Shown in pieces: positions 8,759-16,672 of a stretch of 64,000 nt of DNA (positions are counted from its first letter, which is position 1; each line of letters opens with the position of its first letter). The stretch spans positions 248,001-312,000 of the forward strand of contig NZ_PQVF01000006.1 in assembly GCF_002920915.1 (NCBI RefSeq), in the 5' to 3' direction. This DNA comes from Solitalea longa. GTDB taxonomy: Bacteria > Bacteroidota > Bacteroidia > Sphingobacteriales > Sphingobacteriaceae. A model generated the notes under the pieces. The model saw nothing but the letters and a program-made list of their open reading frames with translations, was not told where the DNA came from and did not search any database. The position numbers were made by a program, and so were the translations under genes.

Positions 8759-9595
8759 ATGAAAAATATCAATTGGAAACGAGTATTCGCCTTATCTGCC
8801 TGGACTGTGAGCCTGGCGGGATTGGTTGTGCTCTTGAGTTTTGTTTCCAAGCGCCAGGATACAACGGTTTGTAAAGGTGTTAAGATCAATATTGAAGGAA
8901 AAAACTTTTTGGTTGAAAAGGGAGATATACTTGCTTTAATGAATAGGGTATTACCCCAGTTCGTTTCAAAACCATTGGATCAAATACCGGTGGAGCAAAT
9001 TGAAAAGGCAGTTAAAATGAATCCTTATGTTGATCGTGCAGATATCTTTATCGATCTGGATGGTATGGTTCGGGTAAATGTTACCCAGCGTGAGCCAGTG
9101 GTTAGGGTGATCAATAAAAATTACCAGAGTTTTTATATTGATAAGAATGGGCGTAAAATGCCGCTTTCTACTAATTTTTCACCAAGAGTTTTAGTTGCAA
9201 ATGGCAATATTGATGAACAGCCCGCTTATAATGATACGTTGAAAACTGCTTCGGCAAAAGCTATTTATGAAGTGGCCCGGTTTATCGAAAATGATAAGAA
9301 TGAGTTTTGGAAAGCGCAAATAATTCAGGCCTATGTTAATGAAAATGCTGAATTAGTGCTTATTCCACGTGTAGGAGAGCAGAAGATCTTAGTGGGAAAT
9401 ACGGAAGATCTTGAAATCAGAATGAATAATTTAATGATGTTTTATAAGAAAGCGCTTCCTCGTGTTGGCTGGGAGCATTATAAGGTCATCAATATAAAAT
9501 ACCAAAATCAGGTGATTGGTATACGCGATACCTTGATTAAGGAACAAGTAACATCAACCGATACAGTAAAAACAGACAGCACAAGAATTAATTAG
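8759..9595 (+). CDS. ftsQ: Cell division protein FtsQ/DivIB
   Basis: Bitopic division protein that links early and late divisome proteins. A short cytoplasmic part is followed by one membrane helix (about residues 8-28) and a POTRA-like segment (about residues 40-115, with VEKAVKMNPYVDRADIFIDL-type strands and VNVTQREPVVRV). The 278 residues and the place between murC and ftsA fit. Sequence conservation of FtsQ is low, so the context carries weight. The next gene, ftsA, starts two bases after the stop. Confidence 0.9.
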   Translation: MKNINWKRVFALSAWTVSLAGLVVLLSFVSKRQDTTVCKGVKINIEGKNFLVEKGDILALMNRVLPQFVSKPLDQIPVEQIEKAVKMNPYVDRADIFIDLDGMVRVNVTQREPVVRVINKNYQSFYIDKNGRKMPLSTNFSPRVLVANGNIDEQPAYNDTLKTASAKAIYEVARFIENDKNEFWKAQIIQAYVNENAELVLIPRVGEQKILVGNTEDLEIRMNNLMMFYKKALPRVGWEHYKVINIKYQNQVIGIRDTLIKEQVTSTDTVKTDSTRIN

Positions 9596-9597
9596 TT

Positions 9598-10905
9598 ATG
9601 GAACAATCAGATATAGTTGTTGGATTAGACATAGGTACTACAAAGATCTGCGTAATTGTTGGACGCAGAACCGAGCATGGAAAGATTGAGGTGTTAGGTA
9701 TGGGCAAAGCCGATTCTCCTGGCGTTAGTCGTGGGACGGTTACCAATATCGAAAAAACCGTACGTGGCATTCGAGAGGCCGTTGAAATGGCCGAATTAAA
9801 GTCGAATGTGGAGATACGTGTGGTAAACATTGGTATTGCCGGGCAGCATATTAAAAGTCATCAGCACCGTGGTATGCTTACACGTAACAATACAAATGAA
9901 GAGATTAGTCATTCAGATGTGGATAAACTGATCTCTGATATGCATAAGCTTGCCATGAACCCAGGAGAGAAGATCATTCACGTTCTTCCACAGGAATATG
10001 TGATTGATAATGAGCCGGGAATTGTTGATCCGGTGGGGATGTCAGGTGTGCGCATGGAAGCAAACTTCCATATCATTACCGGCCAGGTTACTTCGGTTCA
10101 AAACATTATAAAATGTGCAACCAAAGCTTCATTAGGTTATGATGACATTATTCTTGAACCTTTAGCTTCTGCCGAGGCAGTATTAAGTCCGGAAGAAAAA
10201 GAGGCTGGCGTTGTTTTGGTTGATATAGGAGGTGGAACAACTGATGTGGCTATTTTCTATCGTGGTATAATTAGACACACAGCCGTAATTCCTTTAGGTG
10301 GAAATATTGTTACTGAGGACATGGTGGAAGGCTTGTCAATTTTAAAGGCACAAGCGGAAGTTTTAAAAACCCGCTTTGGTTCAGCATTGGCTGATGAAAA
10401 TGCCGAAAATGAGATCATTTCTATCCCTAGTCCGGTAAAAGGTCGTCAGCCTAAAGAAGTGTCGGTAAAAAACCTGGCTTATATTATCCAGGCTCGTATG
10501 GAAGAGATTATTGAGCATGTATACTATGAGATCCAATGTTCGGGTTACGAGAAAAAATTGATTGCAGGTATTGTGTTAACAGGAGGAGGTTCGCAATTGA
10601 AACATTTGCCTCAATTAGTTGAATATATTACCGGTTTAGACGCGCGCATCGGTTATCCAAATGAGCATATCGCTAAATCAAATCATGCTGAAATTGTAAG
10701 TCCAATGTATGCAACAGGTATTGGTTTGGTTATTAAAGGGCTGCAGGCAATTGAAGAAGACAGGATGAAAAATGAACATTTGCCAGCTTCCGATACACAG
10801 GTACGTCAGCCTCAGGCCGACCGAAAACAGTGGTTAAAGAAGTTTATTGACCCGATAAAAGAGTTTATCCGCGAGGATATTGATGATAAAGACTATTTGA
10901 AATAA
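9598..10905 (+). CDS. ftsA: Cell division protein FtsA
   Basis: Actin-like ATPase that ties FtsZ to the membrane. Phosphate-1 motif VGLDIGTTKICVIVG, phosphate-2 VVLVDIGGGTTDVAIF and the adenosine motif GIVLTGGGSQLKHL are in order. The SHS2-type 1C domain lies between. The 435 residues end in a basic/amphipathic stretch (WLKKFIDPIKEFI) that can serve as membrane anchor. Confidence 0.96.
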   Translation: MEQSDIVVGLDIGTTKICVIVGRRTEHGKIEVLGMGKADSPGVSRGTVTNIEKTVRGIREAVEMAELKSNVEIRVVNIGIAGQHIKSHQHRGMLTRNNTNEEISHSDVDKLISDMHKLAMNPGEKIIHVLPQEYVIDNEPGIVDPVGMSGVRMEANFHIITGQVTSVQNIIKCATKASLGYDDIILEPLASAEAVLSPEEKEAGVVLVDIGGGTTDVAIFYRGIIRHTAVIPLGGNIVTEDMVEGLSILKAQAEVLKTRFGSALADENAENEIISIPSPVKGRQPKEVSVKNLAYIIQARMEEIIEHVYYEIQCSGYEKKLIAGIVLTGGGSQLKHLPQLVEYITGLDARIGYPNEHIAKSNHAEIVSPMYATGIGLVIKGLQAIEEDRMKNEHLPASDTQVRQPQADRKQWLKKFIDPIKEFIREDIDDKDYLK

Positions 10906-10966
10906 AAACGAAATCGAATTAAGAAAATACTTATACGATAAAGGGCGGTTAATAAAATGTCAATAA

Positions 10967-10994
10967 TTATCAACAATGGGCGGGTTTTTCCACA
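10967..10994 (+). promoter_or_regulatory. Two DnaA-box-like 9-mers upstream of ftsZ
   Basis: TTATCAACA (10967-10975) and TTTTCCACA (10986-10994) each differ by one base from the DnaA box TTATCCACA, have the same orientation and start 19 bases apart in the ftsA-ftsZ gap. Function is not shown. Confidence 0.3.
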
Positions 10995-11089
10995 TTGGGA
11001 GGTTTCATAGGCCCAAAAAGGCATTTAAATCGCTATTATTACATGTTAAATGAGAATTCAACAATTTACGTCGCTTAAACATCTGGATA

Positions 11090-12718
11090 ATGGAATTCGA
11101 AATGTATAAAGAAAAATCATCGATTATCAAAGTAATCGGTGTTGGAGGTGGAGGTGGAAACGCAGTCAATCACATGTACCGTCAGGGTATAAAGGGAGTT
11201 GACTTCATTATCTGTAATACCGATGCTCAGGCACTCGAGCTAAGTCCAATTCCTAACAAAGTACAGTTGGGAGCTAGCTTAACCGAAGGTCGTGGAGCAG
11301 GCTCAATACCTGAAGTTGGCCGCAACTCAGCCATTGAAAACGTAGAGCAACTGCGCGAAATGCTGGGAGCCAATACCAAAATGGTGTTTATTACTGCCGG
11401 AATGGGTGGTGGTACAGGTACAGGAGCTAGTCCTATTATTGCAAAAGCAGCAAAGGACATGGGTATTCTTACTGTAGGTATCGTTACTACACCTTTTAAA
11501 TTTGAAGGCCCTCGCCGTAAGGTTCAGGCTGATCAGGGTTTGGAAGAACTTAAGAAGAACGTTGATACACTACTGGTTATTTCTAATGAAAAGGTGCGCC
11601 AAATGTGTGGTAACCTTGAGTTGAAAAGTGCTTTTGCACAAGCTGATAATGTATTAACAACTGCTTCAAAAGGTATTGCCGAAATTATTACTGTTCCCGG
11701 TTATATCAACGTCGACTTTGAAGATGTTAAAACAGTAATGAAAGATAGTGGTGTTGCGATTATGGGTTCTTGCTCTGCTGAAGGAGAAAATCGTGCACGT
11801 AAAGCAGTTGAAGGAGCTATGGCTTCACCATTATTGAATGATAATGAGATCGAAGGAGCCCGTTACATTCTTTTAAATATTACTTCTGGCAATAAAGAGG
11901 TGTTAATGGATGAAGTATCGGAAATCACTGATTATATTCAATCCAAAGCTGGCGCCACTGCCGATATCATTTGGGGTAATTGTAATGACGAGTCATTAGG
12001 TGATGCAATTTCGGTTACGCTTATTGCAACAGGTTTCAATACTCGTTCGCAAAGGGAAGAGTTTATAGTAGAAAAGCAAATTGCTGAGCAGCCGGTAGTT
12101 CCACAAGAACCAGAGCGCATTGTGATCAACTTAAATGACGATCCTATTAAAGAGGCTGAAACACTTGTAAATACCTTAAAGAACAGGTCTTTAGAGCCTT
12201 CGATGAAAGTTGTAGAAAATCCGCAGATGCCATCGCAGCCAACCCAAATAAATATACAGCAGCCATCAGCCGCCCCGGCTTTGCGTCAGGTATCTATGTT
12301 TGATTTATTTGGAGTGGAGTCTAATGATGCCCAGGTTTCAAATAACACATTTGAATTTACGGTTAGCAACAAGATCAAAGAAGAAACTAAAGTAGAAATA
12401 GCTCCAGTACAGCCTGAACCGGAGAATATATTGCCGCAAAATTTAGAAGAGGAACTTTCTGAAGAAGAAATGATGAAAAGAAGTTTGCAGCAATCTCGTG
12501 ACCGGATCATGAAGCTGAAAAACTTTAGCATTAAGCTTAACAGTAATAATGGATTGAATGAATTGGAGAATGTTCCTGCTTATGTTCGCAAGAATATGAA
12601 GTTAAAAGAAACACCACATTCCTCAGAACAGCATATTTCGCGATTTACCTTGTCGAATGATAATGATGGAACGGAAATAAGACCAAATAATTCCTTTTTG
12701 CACGACAACGTAGATTAA
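11090..12718 (+). CDS. ftsZ: Cell division GTPase FtsZ
   Basis: Tubulin homologue forming the Z ring. VIGVGGGGGNAVNHM begins the Rossmann part, GMGGGTGTGASPIIA is the tubulin signature, and the synergy domain follows to about residue 320. The protein is 542 residues, long for FtsZ: a poorly conserved linker of about 150 residues is followed by ENVPAYVRKNMKL, which resembles the C-terminal peptide that binds FtsA, and then by another roughly 40 residues ending NNSFLHDNVD. A second in-frame ATG lies at 11102. The dcw operon ends here at a terminator. Confidence 0.97.
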   Translation: MEFEMYKEKSSIIKVIGVGGGGGNAVNHMYRQGIKGVDFIICNTDAQALELSPIPNKVQLGASLTEGRGAGSIPEVGRNSAIENVEQLREMLGANTKMVFITAGMGGGTGTGASPIIAKAAKDMGILTVGIVTTPFKFEGPRRKVQADQGLEELKKNVDTLLVISNEKVRQMCGNLELKSAFAQADNVLTTASKGIAEIITVPGYINVDFEDVKTVMKDSGVAIMGSCSAEGENRARKAVEGAMASPLLNDNEIEGARYILLNITSGNKEVLMDEVSEITDYIQSKAGATADIIWGNCNDESLGDAISVTLIATGFNTRSQREEFIVEKQIAEQPVVPQEPERIVINLNDDPIKEAETLVNTLKNRSLEPSMKVVENPQMPSQPTQINIQQPSAAPALRQVSMFDLFGVESNDAQVSNNTFEFTVSNKIKEETKVEIAPVQPEPENILPQNLEEELSEEEMMKRSLQQSRDRIMKLKNFSIKLNSNNGLNELENVPAYVRKNMKLKETPHSSEQHISRFTLSNDNDGTEIRPNNSFLHDNVD

Positions 12719-12739
12719 TCAACACATTGTGAAAATAAG

Positions 12740-12764
12740 AATCCCGGTTTTACCGGGATTTTTT
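12740..12764 (+). terminator. Rho-independent terminator after ftsZ
   Basis: A nine-base-pair stem (AATCCCGGT/ACCGGGATT) with a three-base loop is followed by a T run; it closes the dcw operon. Confidence 0.9.
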
Positions 12765-12830
12765 ATAACTTTCGCGCTCAGATTACTTCAAGTAAATAAA
12801 TTATAATCAAACCATTATTATTTAACCAGG

Positions 12831-12861
12831 TTGATAAATCTGCAATTATCTTATATTTTTG
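12831..12861 (+). promoter_or_regulatory. Bacteroidota-type promoter (TTG ... TATTTTTG)
   Basis: TATTTTTG at 12854-12861 matches the TAnnTTTG -7 element and TTG at 12831-12833 lies 20 bases before it. It would drive the PLP enzyme gene at 12899. Confidence 0.55.
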
Positions 12862-12898
12862 CAGCCTTTTCATGGTTTAACAACTAAAATTTAAAGCA

Positions 12899-14146
12899 TT
12901 GGATATTTTTGAGAAGATTAAGGAGAAAAGAGGTCCTATCGGGCAACATTCAAAATGGGCCCATGGATATTTCGCATTTCCTAAATTGGAAGGTGAAATT
13001 GGCCCTCATATGATGTTTCGTGGTAAGGAACATCTTGTTTGGAGTTTGAACAACTACTTAGGTTTAGCTAACCATCCGGAAGTTCGTAAAGCTGATGCTG
13101 AAGGTGCTGCTCAATATGGTTTAGCCTCACCTATGGGTGCCAGAATGATGTCGGGTAACTCTAACAATCACGAAGCCTTAGAAAAAGAACTGGCCGATTT
13201 TGTTGGTTTTGAAGATGCTTTCCTGTTAAACTATGGCTACCAGGGAATGGTGTCTATCATTGACAGTTTGGTTGATCGTCATGATGTAATTGTTTATGAT
13301 GCCGAATCTCATGCATGTATTATAGACGGTCTTCGTTTACACCAGGGCAAACGCTATGTTTATACGCATAACGATATGGAAAGCCTTGAAAAACAATTGC
13401 AGCGTGCTGAAAAATTGGTAGAAGGTACTCCAGGAGCTATTTTAGTGATCACCGAAGGTGTATTTGGAATGTCAGGTGTGCAGGGTGACTTAAAAGGTAT
13501 CGTTGAATTAAAGAAAAAATATAATTTCCGCTTATTGGTTGATGATGCCCATGGTTTTGGAACAATGGGGAAAACAGGCGCCGGTACACACGAGGAGCAA
13601 AACTGCGTTGAAGGCATTGATGTTTACTTCGGCACTTTTGCAAAATCAATGGCTGGTATTGGTGGTTTTGTTGCCAGCAGTGAGCAGGTTGTTGAGTTCT
13701 TGCGCTATAACATGCGTTCTCAAACTTTTGCCAAGTCTATCCCAATGCCAATGATCGTTGGTTTGCGCAAACGCCTTGAGTTATTAAAAACCAATCCTCA
13801 GCTAAAAGCTAAGCTTTGGGAAATTGTTAATGCATTACAAGGTGGTTTAAAAGAGTTAGGTTTCGACATTGGAAAAACCAACAGCCCGGTAACACCTGTA
13901 TTTATGCATGGTTCATTAACCGAGGCAACTAACTTAATTGTTGATCTCCGCGAGAATTACAGTATTTTCTGCTCAATCGTTACTTATCCGGTTATTCCGA
14001 AAGGTTTATTGATGTTACGTTTAATTCCAACTGCAGCTCACAGCCTTGAAGACGTTAAGCGTACGCTATCGGCCTTTAGTGAAGTTAAAGTTAAATTACA
14101 GGAAGGTGCATACAAAGAGACAGAAGAGTTTGCTGCTCCCCGCTAA
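12899..14146 (+). CDS. Alpha-oxoamine-synthase family PLP enzyme (serine palmitoyltransferase / KBL / AONS-like)
   Basis: Fold-type I PLP enzyme that condenses an amino acid with an acyl-CoA/ACP. Typical pieces: WSLNNYLGLANHP, the DAESHACIIDGLRLH histidine that stacks on PLP, VDDAHGFGTMGKTGAGTH and the Schiff-base lysine in GTFAKSMAGIGGF (about residue 246). The 415 residues are usual. Bacteroidota use such enzymes for sphingolipid (serine palmitoyltransferase) and sulfonolipid (capnine-type) synthesis; which substrate applies here cannot be read off. No biotin or threonine-degradation genes are nearby. The start is a TTG at 12899 with no ATG close by; this fits the family N-terminus. Flanked by its own promoter and terminator, so monocistronic. 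Confidence 0.85.
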   Translation: MDIFEKIKEKRGPIGQHSKWAHGYFAFPKLEGEIGPHMMFRGKEHLVWSLNNYLGLANHPEVRKADAEGAAQYGLASPMGARMMSGNSNNHEALEKELADFVGFEDAFLLNYGYQGMVSIIDSLVDRHDVIVYDAESHACIIDGLRLHQGKRYVYTHNDMESLEKQLQRAEKLVEGTPGAILVITEGVFGMSGVQGDLKGIVELKKKYNFRLLVDDAHGFGTMGKTGAGTHEEQNCVEGIDVYFGTFAKSMAGIGGFVASSEQVVEFLRYNMRSQTFAKSIPMPMIVGLRKRLELLKTNPQLKAKLWEIVNALQGGLKELGFDIGKTNSPVTPVFMHGSLTEATNLIVDLRENYSIFCSIVTYPVIPKGLLMLRLIPTAAHSLEDVKRTLSAFSEVKVKLQEGAYKETEEFAAPR

Positions 14147-14168
14147 TAATATTTAACCAAAAATATAG

Positions 14169-14201
14169 ATCCCATAAGCCAATAGCTTATGGGATTTTTT
14201 C
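14169..14201 (+). terminator. Terminator after the PLP enzyme gene
   Basis: An 11-base-pair stem (ATCCCATAAGC/GCTTATGGGAT) with a five-base loop runs into a T6 tract. Confidence 0.9.
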
Positions 14202-14477
14202 TTTCCGCGCAATAGCCGTTAGCCTCCCTTCAAAGTTTTTCGCCTTAAATAAAGCTCAAAAATAGCAGTGTATCAAAATGTTATAGGTAATGTATTGAAA
14301 CCTCGACATTCTATTTAGTCTATAGAAATTATATAAAATTAAATGAAATGAAATACGATTTCTTAAAAGTAACTTTTAGTTAATTATTTGTTTTATGAAT
14401 AAATTTTAAGCGAAAATAGAGGAATAGATATGATAATGTTGCTTTTTGGTTTGAAAGTTGACTATTGAAGAGTACAA
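14202..14477. other. Non-coding AT-rich leader of the tRNA cluster
   Basis: No gene is visible between the preceding terminator and the first tRNA. The promoter for the tRNAs must lie here, but no clean TAnnTTTG element stands out. Confidence 0.5.
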
Positions 14478-14548
14478 GATCGGGTGGCCGAGCGGTTAGG
14501 CAAGTGTCCGCAAGACGCTGTACAGTAGTTCAAATCTGCTCTCGATCT
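14478..14548 (+). tRNA. tRNA-Cys(GCA), copy 1, with C33
   Basis: Full cloverleaf by eye: acceptor GATCGGG/CTCGATC with T73 (the cysteine discriminator), D arm GCC/GGC, anticodon stem AGTGT/ACGCT, variable loop GTAC, T arm AGTAG/CTGCT with loop TTCAAAT. The anticodon loop is CCGCAAG, giving anticodon GCA at 14510-14512 but C at position 33, where almost all tRNAs have U, and G at 38. This copy is followed by a genomic CCA (14549-14551). Confidence 0.85.
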
Positions 14549-14571
14549 CCAACTTTCACCTTAAAAAAACA

Positions 14572-14642
14572 GATCGGGTGGCCGAGTGGTTAGGCAAGTG
14601 TCCGCAAGACGCTCTACAGTAGTTCAAATCTGCTCTCGATCT
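14572..14642 (+). tRNA. tRNA-Cys(GCA), copy 2, with C33
   Basis: Differs from copy 1 only in the D loop (AGTGG for AGCGG) and the variable loop (CTAC for GTAC). The anticodon loop CCGCAAG, including C33 and G38, is the same. No encoded CCA (TCAA follows). Confidence 0.85.
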
Positions 14643-14664
14643 CAAGCTTTCGTATTTAAAAAAA

Positions 14665-14735
14665 GATCGGGTGGCCGAGTGGTTAGGCAAGTGTCCGCAA
14701 GACGCTGTACAGTAGTTCAAATCTGCTCTCGATCT
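14665..14735 (+). tRNA. tRNA-Cys(GCA), copy 3, with C33
   Basis: Same body as the other two (variable loop GTAC, D loop AGTGG), again with C33 and G38 around the GCA anticodon. No encoded CCA. The spacer between copies is about 22 bases. Confidence 0.85.
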
Positions 14736-14786
14736 CACAAATGCCTTCTATCAAGAATTTAATGCTTAACTTTTTTCATTTTGAAA

Positions 14787-14813
14787 AAGCCTCCAATATT
14801 TGGGGGCTTTTTT
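14787..14813 (+). terminator. Terminator of the tRNA cluster
   Basis: AGCCTCC / GGGGGCT stem with a seven-base AATATTT loop and T6 tail, about 50 bases after the third tRNA. Confidence 0.85.
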
Positions 14814-14814
14814 G

Positions 14815-14830
14815 CTGACAAATTTGTCAG
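14815..14830. promoter_or_regulatory. Perfect 16-base palindrome
   Basis: CTGACAAATTTGTCAG is a perfect palindrome right after the tRNA terminator. It could be a dimeric regulator site for what follows; no partner is known. Confidence 0.35.
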
Positions 14831-14879
14831 TTTTAATTACTTGCGTAGTTATACGTTAGGTAAATACAATTAGGGTTAT

Positions 14880-14990
14880 TACTTTTGAATCGGAAAGCAA
14901 AAACAATAGCAATCTACCTCTGAAATCCGAAGGCCGGAATATTAATCTATAAGCGCTTTATAGATTATAATCCCGGCTTTCTTTATTTAT
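14880..14990 (+). ncRNA. Candidate small RNA with strong 3' hairpin
   Basis: TACTTTTG (14880-14887) is a perfect TAnnTTTG -7 box. About 45 bases later comes a long hairpin (14929-14981, about 20 pairs, AATCTATAA / TTATAGATT core and GGCCGG / CCCGGCTT base) followed by a T-rich tail. No ORF lies between. It may be a small RNA with an intrinsic terminator. It matches no RNA family I recognise. The rest of 14991-15097 shows nothing. Confidence 0.3.
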
Positions 14991-15097
14991 TTCACTTTTC
15001 TAAATTATTTTCAGCTGTATATACAATCTTCATGTATATTTTATTGAATTATTCATGAAAATGAAGTGAGATTGTAAAAAAGAGCTGATATGTAATG

Positions 15098-15574
15098 TTA
15101 ATTCGTTTTATTCTCAATAAAAAAACGCTCTAGGCACTTTTCTCTGAAATAGCCGAATTGTGATATCCCTAAAAGAACTAAGCAAACTGCTTTAACGCTA
15201 TCCAATACAATATAAAGTTTGTGTAAATAAGAAGCCGGTGGAATTTGACCCTCAATTATCAATTGAATTCGCTCGTGTAAAGCTGGTAATAGCCAGAAAG
15301 TTTGAGCCCCAAGAATAATGGCCAATAAACAGAGAAAGATAATGATTGTACGATGGAAGGAGTTTATAAACACCAGGCCTATTGAGCATAAGCAAAAAAT
15401 AATTTCAATTCGATTTAAGGCTTTAAATACCACCCGGCCAACTTCTACGCCGACTTCCAGCGTTAAATGAGGTGCGGTAAATTTTATCGGGGCTTCCATA
15501 AAACTTATAGAACAAATAAAGCCCAGCCATAAAAATGTAATTACAATAGGAAGTGAATGTTTTAACTTGCTCAT
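15098..15574 (-). CDS. Four-helix integral membrane protein, DUF4149-like
   Basis: The 158 residues have about four membrane segments (roughly 8-25, 52-72, 75-95, 128-145). The pattern LGFICSISFMEAPIKFTAP, followed later by an FWLLPALHERI segment, resembles small membrane proteins of the DUF4149/TMEM205 type. Function unknown. It starts directly after the stop of the truncated haemoglobin gene with no gap, so the two are co-transcribed. A role in the same stress response is an inference. Confidence 0.6.
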   Translation of the reverse strand: MSKLKHSLPIVITFLWLGFICSISFMEAPIKFTAPHLTLEVGVEVGRVVFKALNRIEIIFCLCSIGLVFINSFHRTIIIFLCLLAIILGAQTFWLLPALHERIQLIIEGQIPPASYLHKLYIVLDSVKAVCLVLLGISQFGYFREKCLERFFIENKTN

Positions 15575-15979
15575 TTAAATTATAGATAGGTTACCATTGG
15601 TTCGCATATGTTCAATTTTAAAATTAAACATTTCGGCCATGCGCTCAGCTCTCCAAATAGCCTCATTTGCTTTTTCACCTTCAAAATGTTCATTCACCGT
15701 TTTATTAAATAGCTCAATCCAATGTTCGAAATGAGATTTTTCAATGGGAAGCTTAGCATGTGGAGGAAAGGGACTTCCGGTGTAGCCGGGTTCCGAAAAT
15801 AGAACTGTATTCCAAAACTTGTACATTTTTTCCAAATGTACATCCCACTTATCTTTAATAACGGCATTAAATATTGGCCCTAATAATTTGTCTTCTCGAA
15901 TATTGTTGTAGAAACTGTTGACTAACAATTGAATGTCATCAAAGGTACTGATATCCGCTTTATTTACATTGTTAGCCAT
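15575..15979 (-). CDS. Group III truncated haemoglobin
   Basis: A 134-residue haem protein. FYNNIREDKLLGPIFNAVI (helices A-B), WDVHLEKMYKFWNTVLF (with B/C/E region), PFPPHAKLPIEKSHFEHW containing the proximal-helix histidine (F region) and NEAIWRAERMAEMF near the end match group III (P-type) trHbs. Members bind oxygen or NO; the physiological role is not settled. A -7 element lies 27 bases before the start on the same strand. Confidence 0.9.
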   Translation of the reverse strand: MANNVNKADISTFDDIQLLVNSFYNNIREDKLLGPIFNAVIKDKWDVHLEKMYKFWNTVLFSEPGYTGSPFPPHAKLPIEKSHFEHWIELFNKTVNEHFEGEKANEAIWRAERMAEMFNFKIEHMRTNGNLSII

Positions 15980-16005
15980 ATTAGAACTTGCATGTTTATT
16001 AAGTA

Positions 16006-16013
16006 CAAATTTA
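16006..16013 (-). promoter_or_regulatory. -7 element for the haemoglobin operon
   Basis: On the minus strand this reads TAAATTTG, a perfect TAnnTTTG box, 27 bases upstream of the haemoglobin ATG. No clear -33 TTG at the ideal distance. Confidence 0.45.
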
Positions 16014-16275
16014 ATAAGAAAGTGTTTGTATTAGCTGACCAATATCAGATTTAAATAGCCATTAAAATGTTTTTTTTTACTGAAAAATCAATACTCTTTA
16101 TTTAATTAAAGATTATAAAATAATATAAAATCAGCATATTTTTTTACTATTAATAAAATAATATAAATAATTAATATTCAATGTGTTATATAGCTTTATT
16201 TATGCATGTTAATAAATGATAAACCTAAATTTCATCTAACTATTCTTGATTTTTTGGATCTGAAAATGGTGGAAA

Positions 16276-16284
16276 TGTGGATAA
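16276..16284 (-). promoter_or_regulatory. Perfect DnaA box
   Basis: TGTGGATAA is the exact reverse complement of TTATCCACA. It lies about 120 bases upstream of the Hc1-like gene. A single match to a 9-mer may be chance. Confidence 0.35.
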
Positions 16285-16349
16285 AAACACGTTTAAAGGC
16301 CCTTTTTTATACTTGTAAAGTTTGCATTCTGTATTAAAAGCTATTACAT

Positions 16350-16357
16350 TAGCTTTG
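16350..16357 (+). promoter_or_regulatory. -7 element for the Hc1-like gene
   Basis: TAGCTTTG matches TAnnTTTG, with a TTTG 25 bases upstream (16321-16324). Transcription would start about 40 bases before the ATG; an AAAGGAG stretch serves as ribosome binding site, unusually strong for this phylum. Confidence 0.5.
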
Positions 16358-16405
16358 AAAATAACCTAATCAGTATTTACCAAACATTTAAAGGAGTATC
16401 TAAAA

Positions 16406-16588
16406 ATGAAAAAATTTAATGAATTCAAAGCTTTGTTGGCCTCGTTAGAAGGTGATGCAGATAAGTTTTACAACAAAGGTAACAATGCTGCCGGTACTCG
16501 CGTACGTAAAGGAATGCAAGATTTAAAAAATCTGGCACAGGAAATTCGTATGGAAATTCAAGAAACCAAAAACAAGGCTGAAGCTTAG
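16406..16588 (+). CDS. Histone H1-like (Hc1 family) nucleoid protein
   Basis: A 60-residue, charged, helical protein. The core FYNKGNNAAGTRVRKGMQDLKNLAQEIR matches the N-terminal Hc1-type domain found in nearly all Bacteroidota (given here as residues 22-49). Unlike chlamydial Hc1 it lacks the long lysine-rich tail. Likely an abundant DNA-binding protein: good ribosome site, own promoter and terminator, monocistronic. Confidence 0.88.
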   Translation: MKKFNEFKALLASLEGDADKFYNKGNNAAGTRVRKGMQDLKNLAQEIRMEIQETKNKAEA

Positions 16589-16620
16589 TCTTCAACTGTG
16601 AAAACCTTGAAGAAAAAGAA

Positions 16621-16657
16621 AAGTCCAGTTCAATTGATTTGAACTGGACTTTTTTTA
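16621..16657 (+). terminator. Terminator between the Hc1-like gene and dapA
   Basis: Perfect 13-pair stem AAGTCCAGTTCAA / TTGAACTGGACTT with a T8 tail. It also lies at the 3' side of dapA, which is convergent, so it may work both ways. Confidence 0.9.
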
Positions 16658-16672
16658 TAAGGTTAAAACAGA

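Larger units (their letters stand above)
15980..16405. other. Very AT-rich divergent intergenic region
   Basis: It holds the promoter areas of the haemoglobin operon (minus) and of the histone-like gene (plus), and a perfect DnaA box. Long A/T tracts (16060-16200) suggest bent DNA. No ORF of note. Confidence 0.6.

Noticed and set aside
14478-14735. Three near-identical 71-base units spaced 93-94 bases apart, CRISPR-like
   Set aside because: Each unit folds as a full tRNA; spacers are short AT-rich joints of 22-23 bases and are not unique-spacer sized.
14556-14738. 60-codon reading frame on the minus strand across the tRNAs
   Set aside because: It is the antisense of the tRNA genes and repeats with them; no coding evidence.
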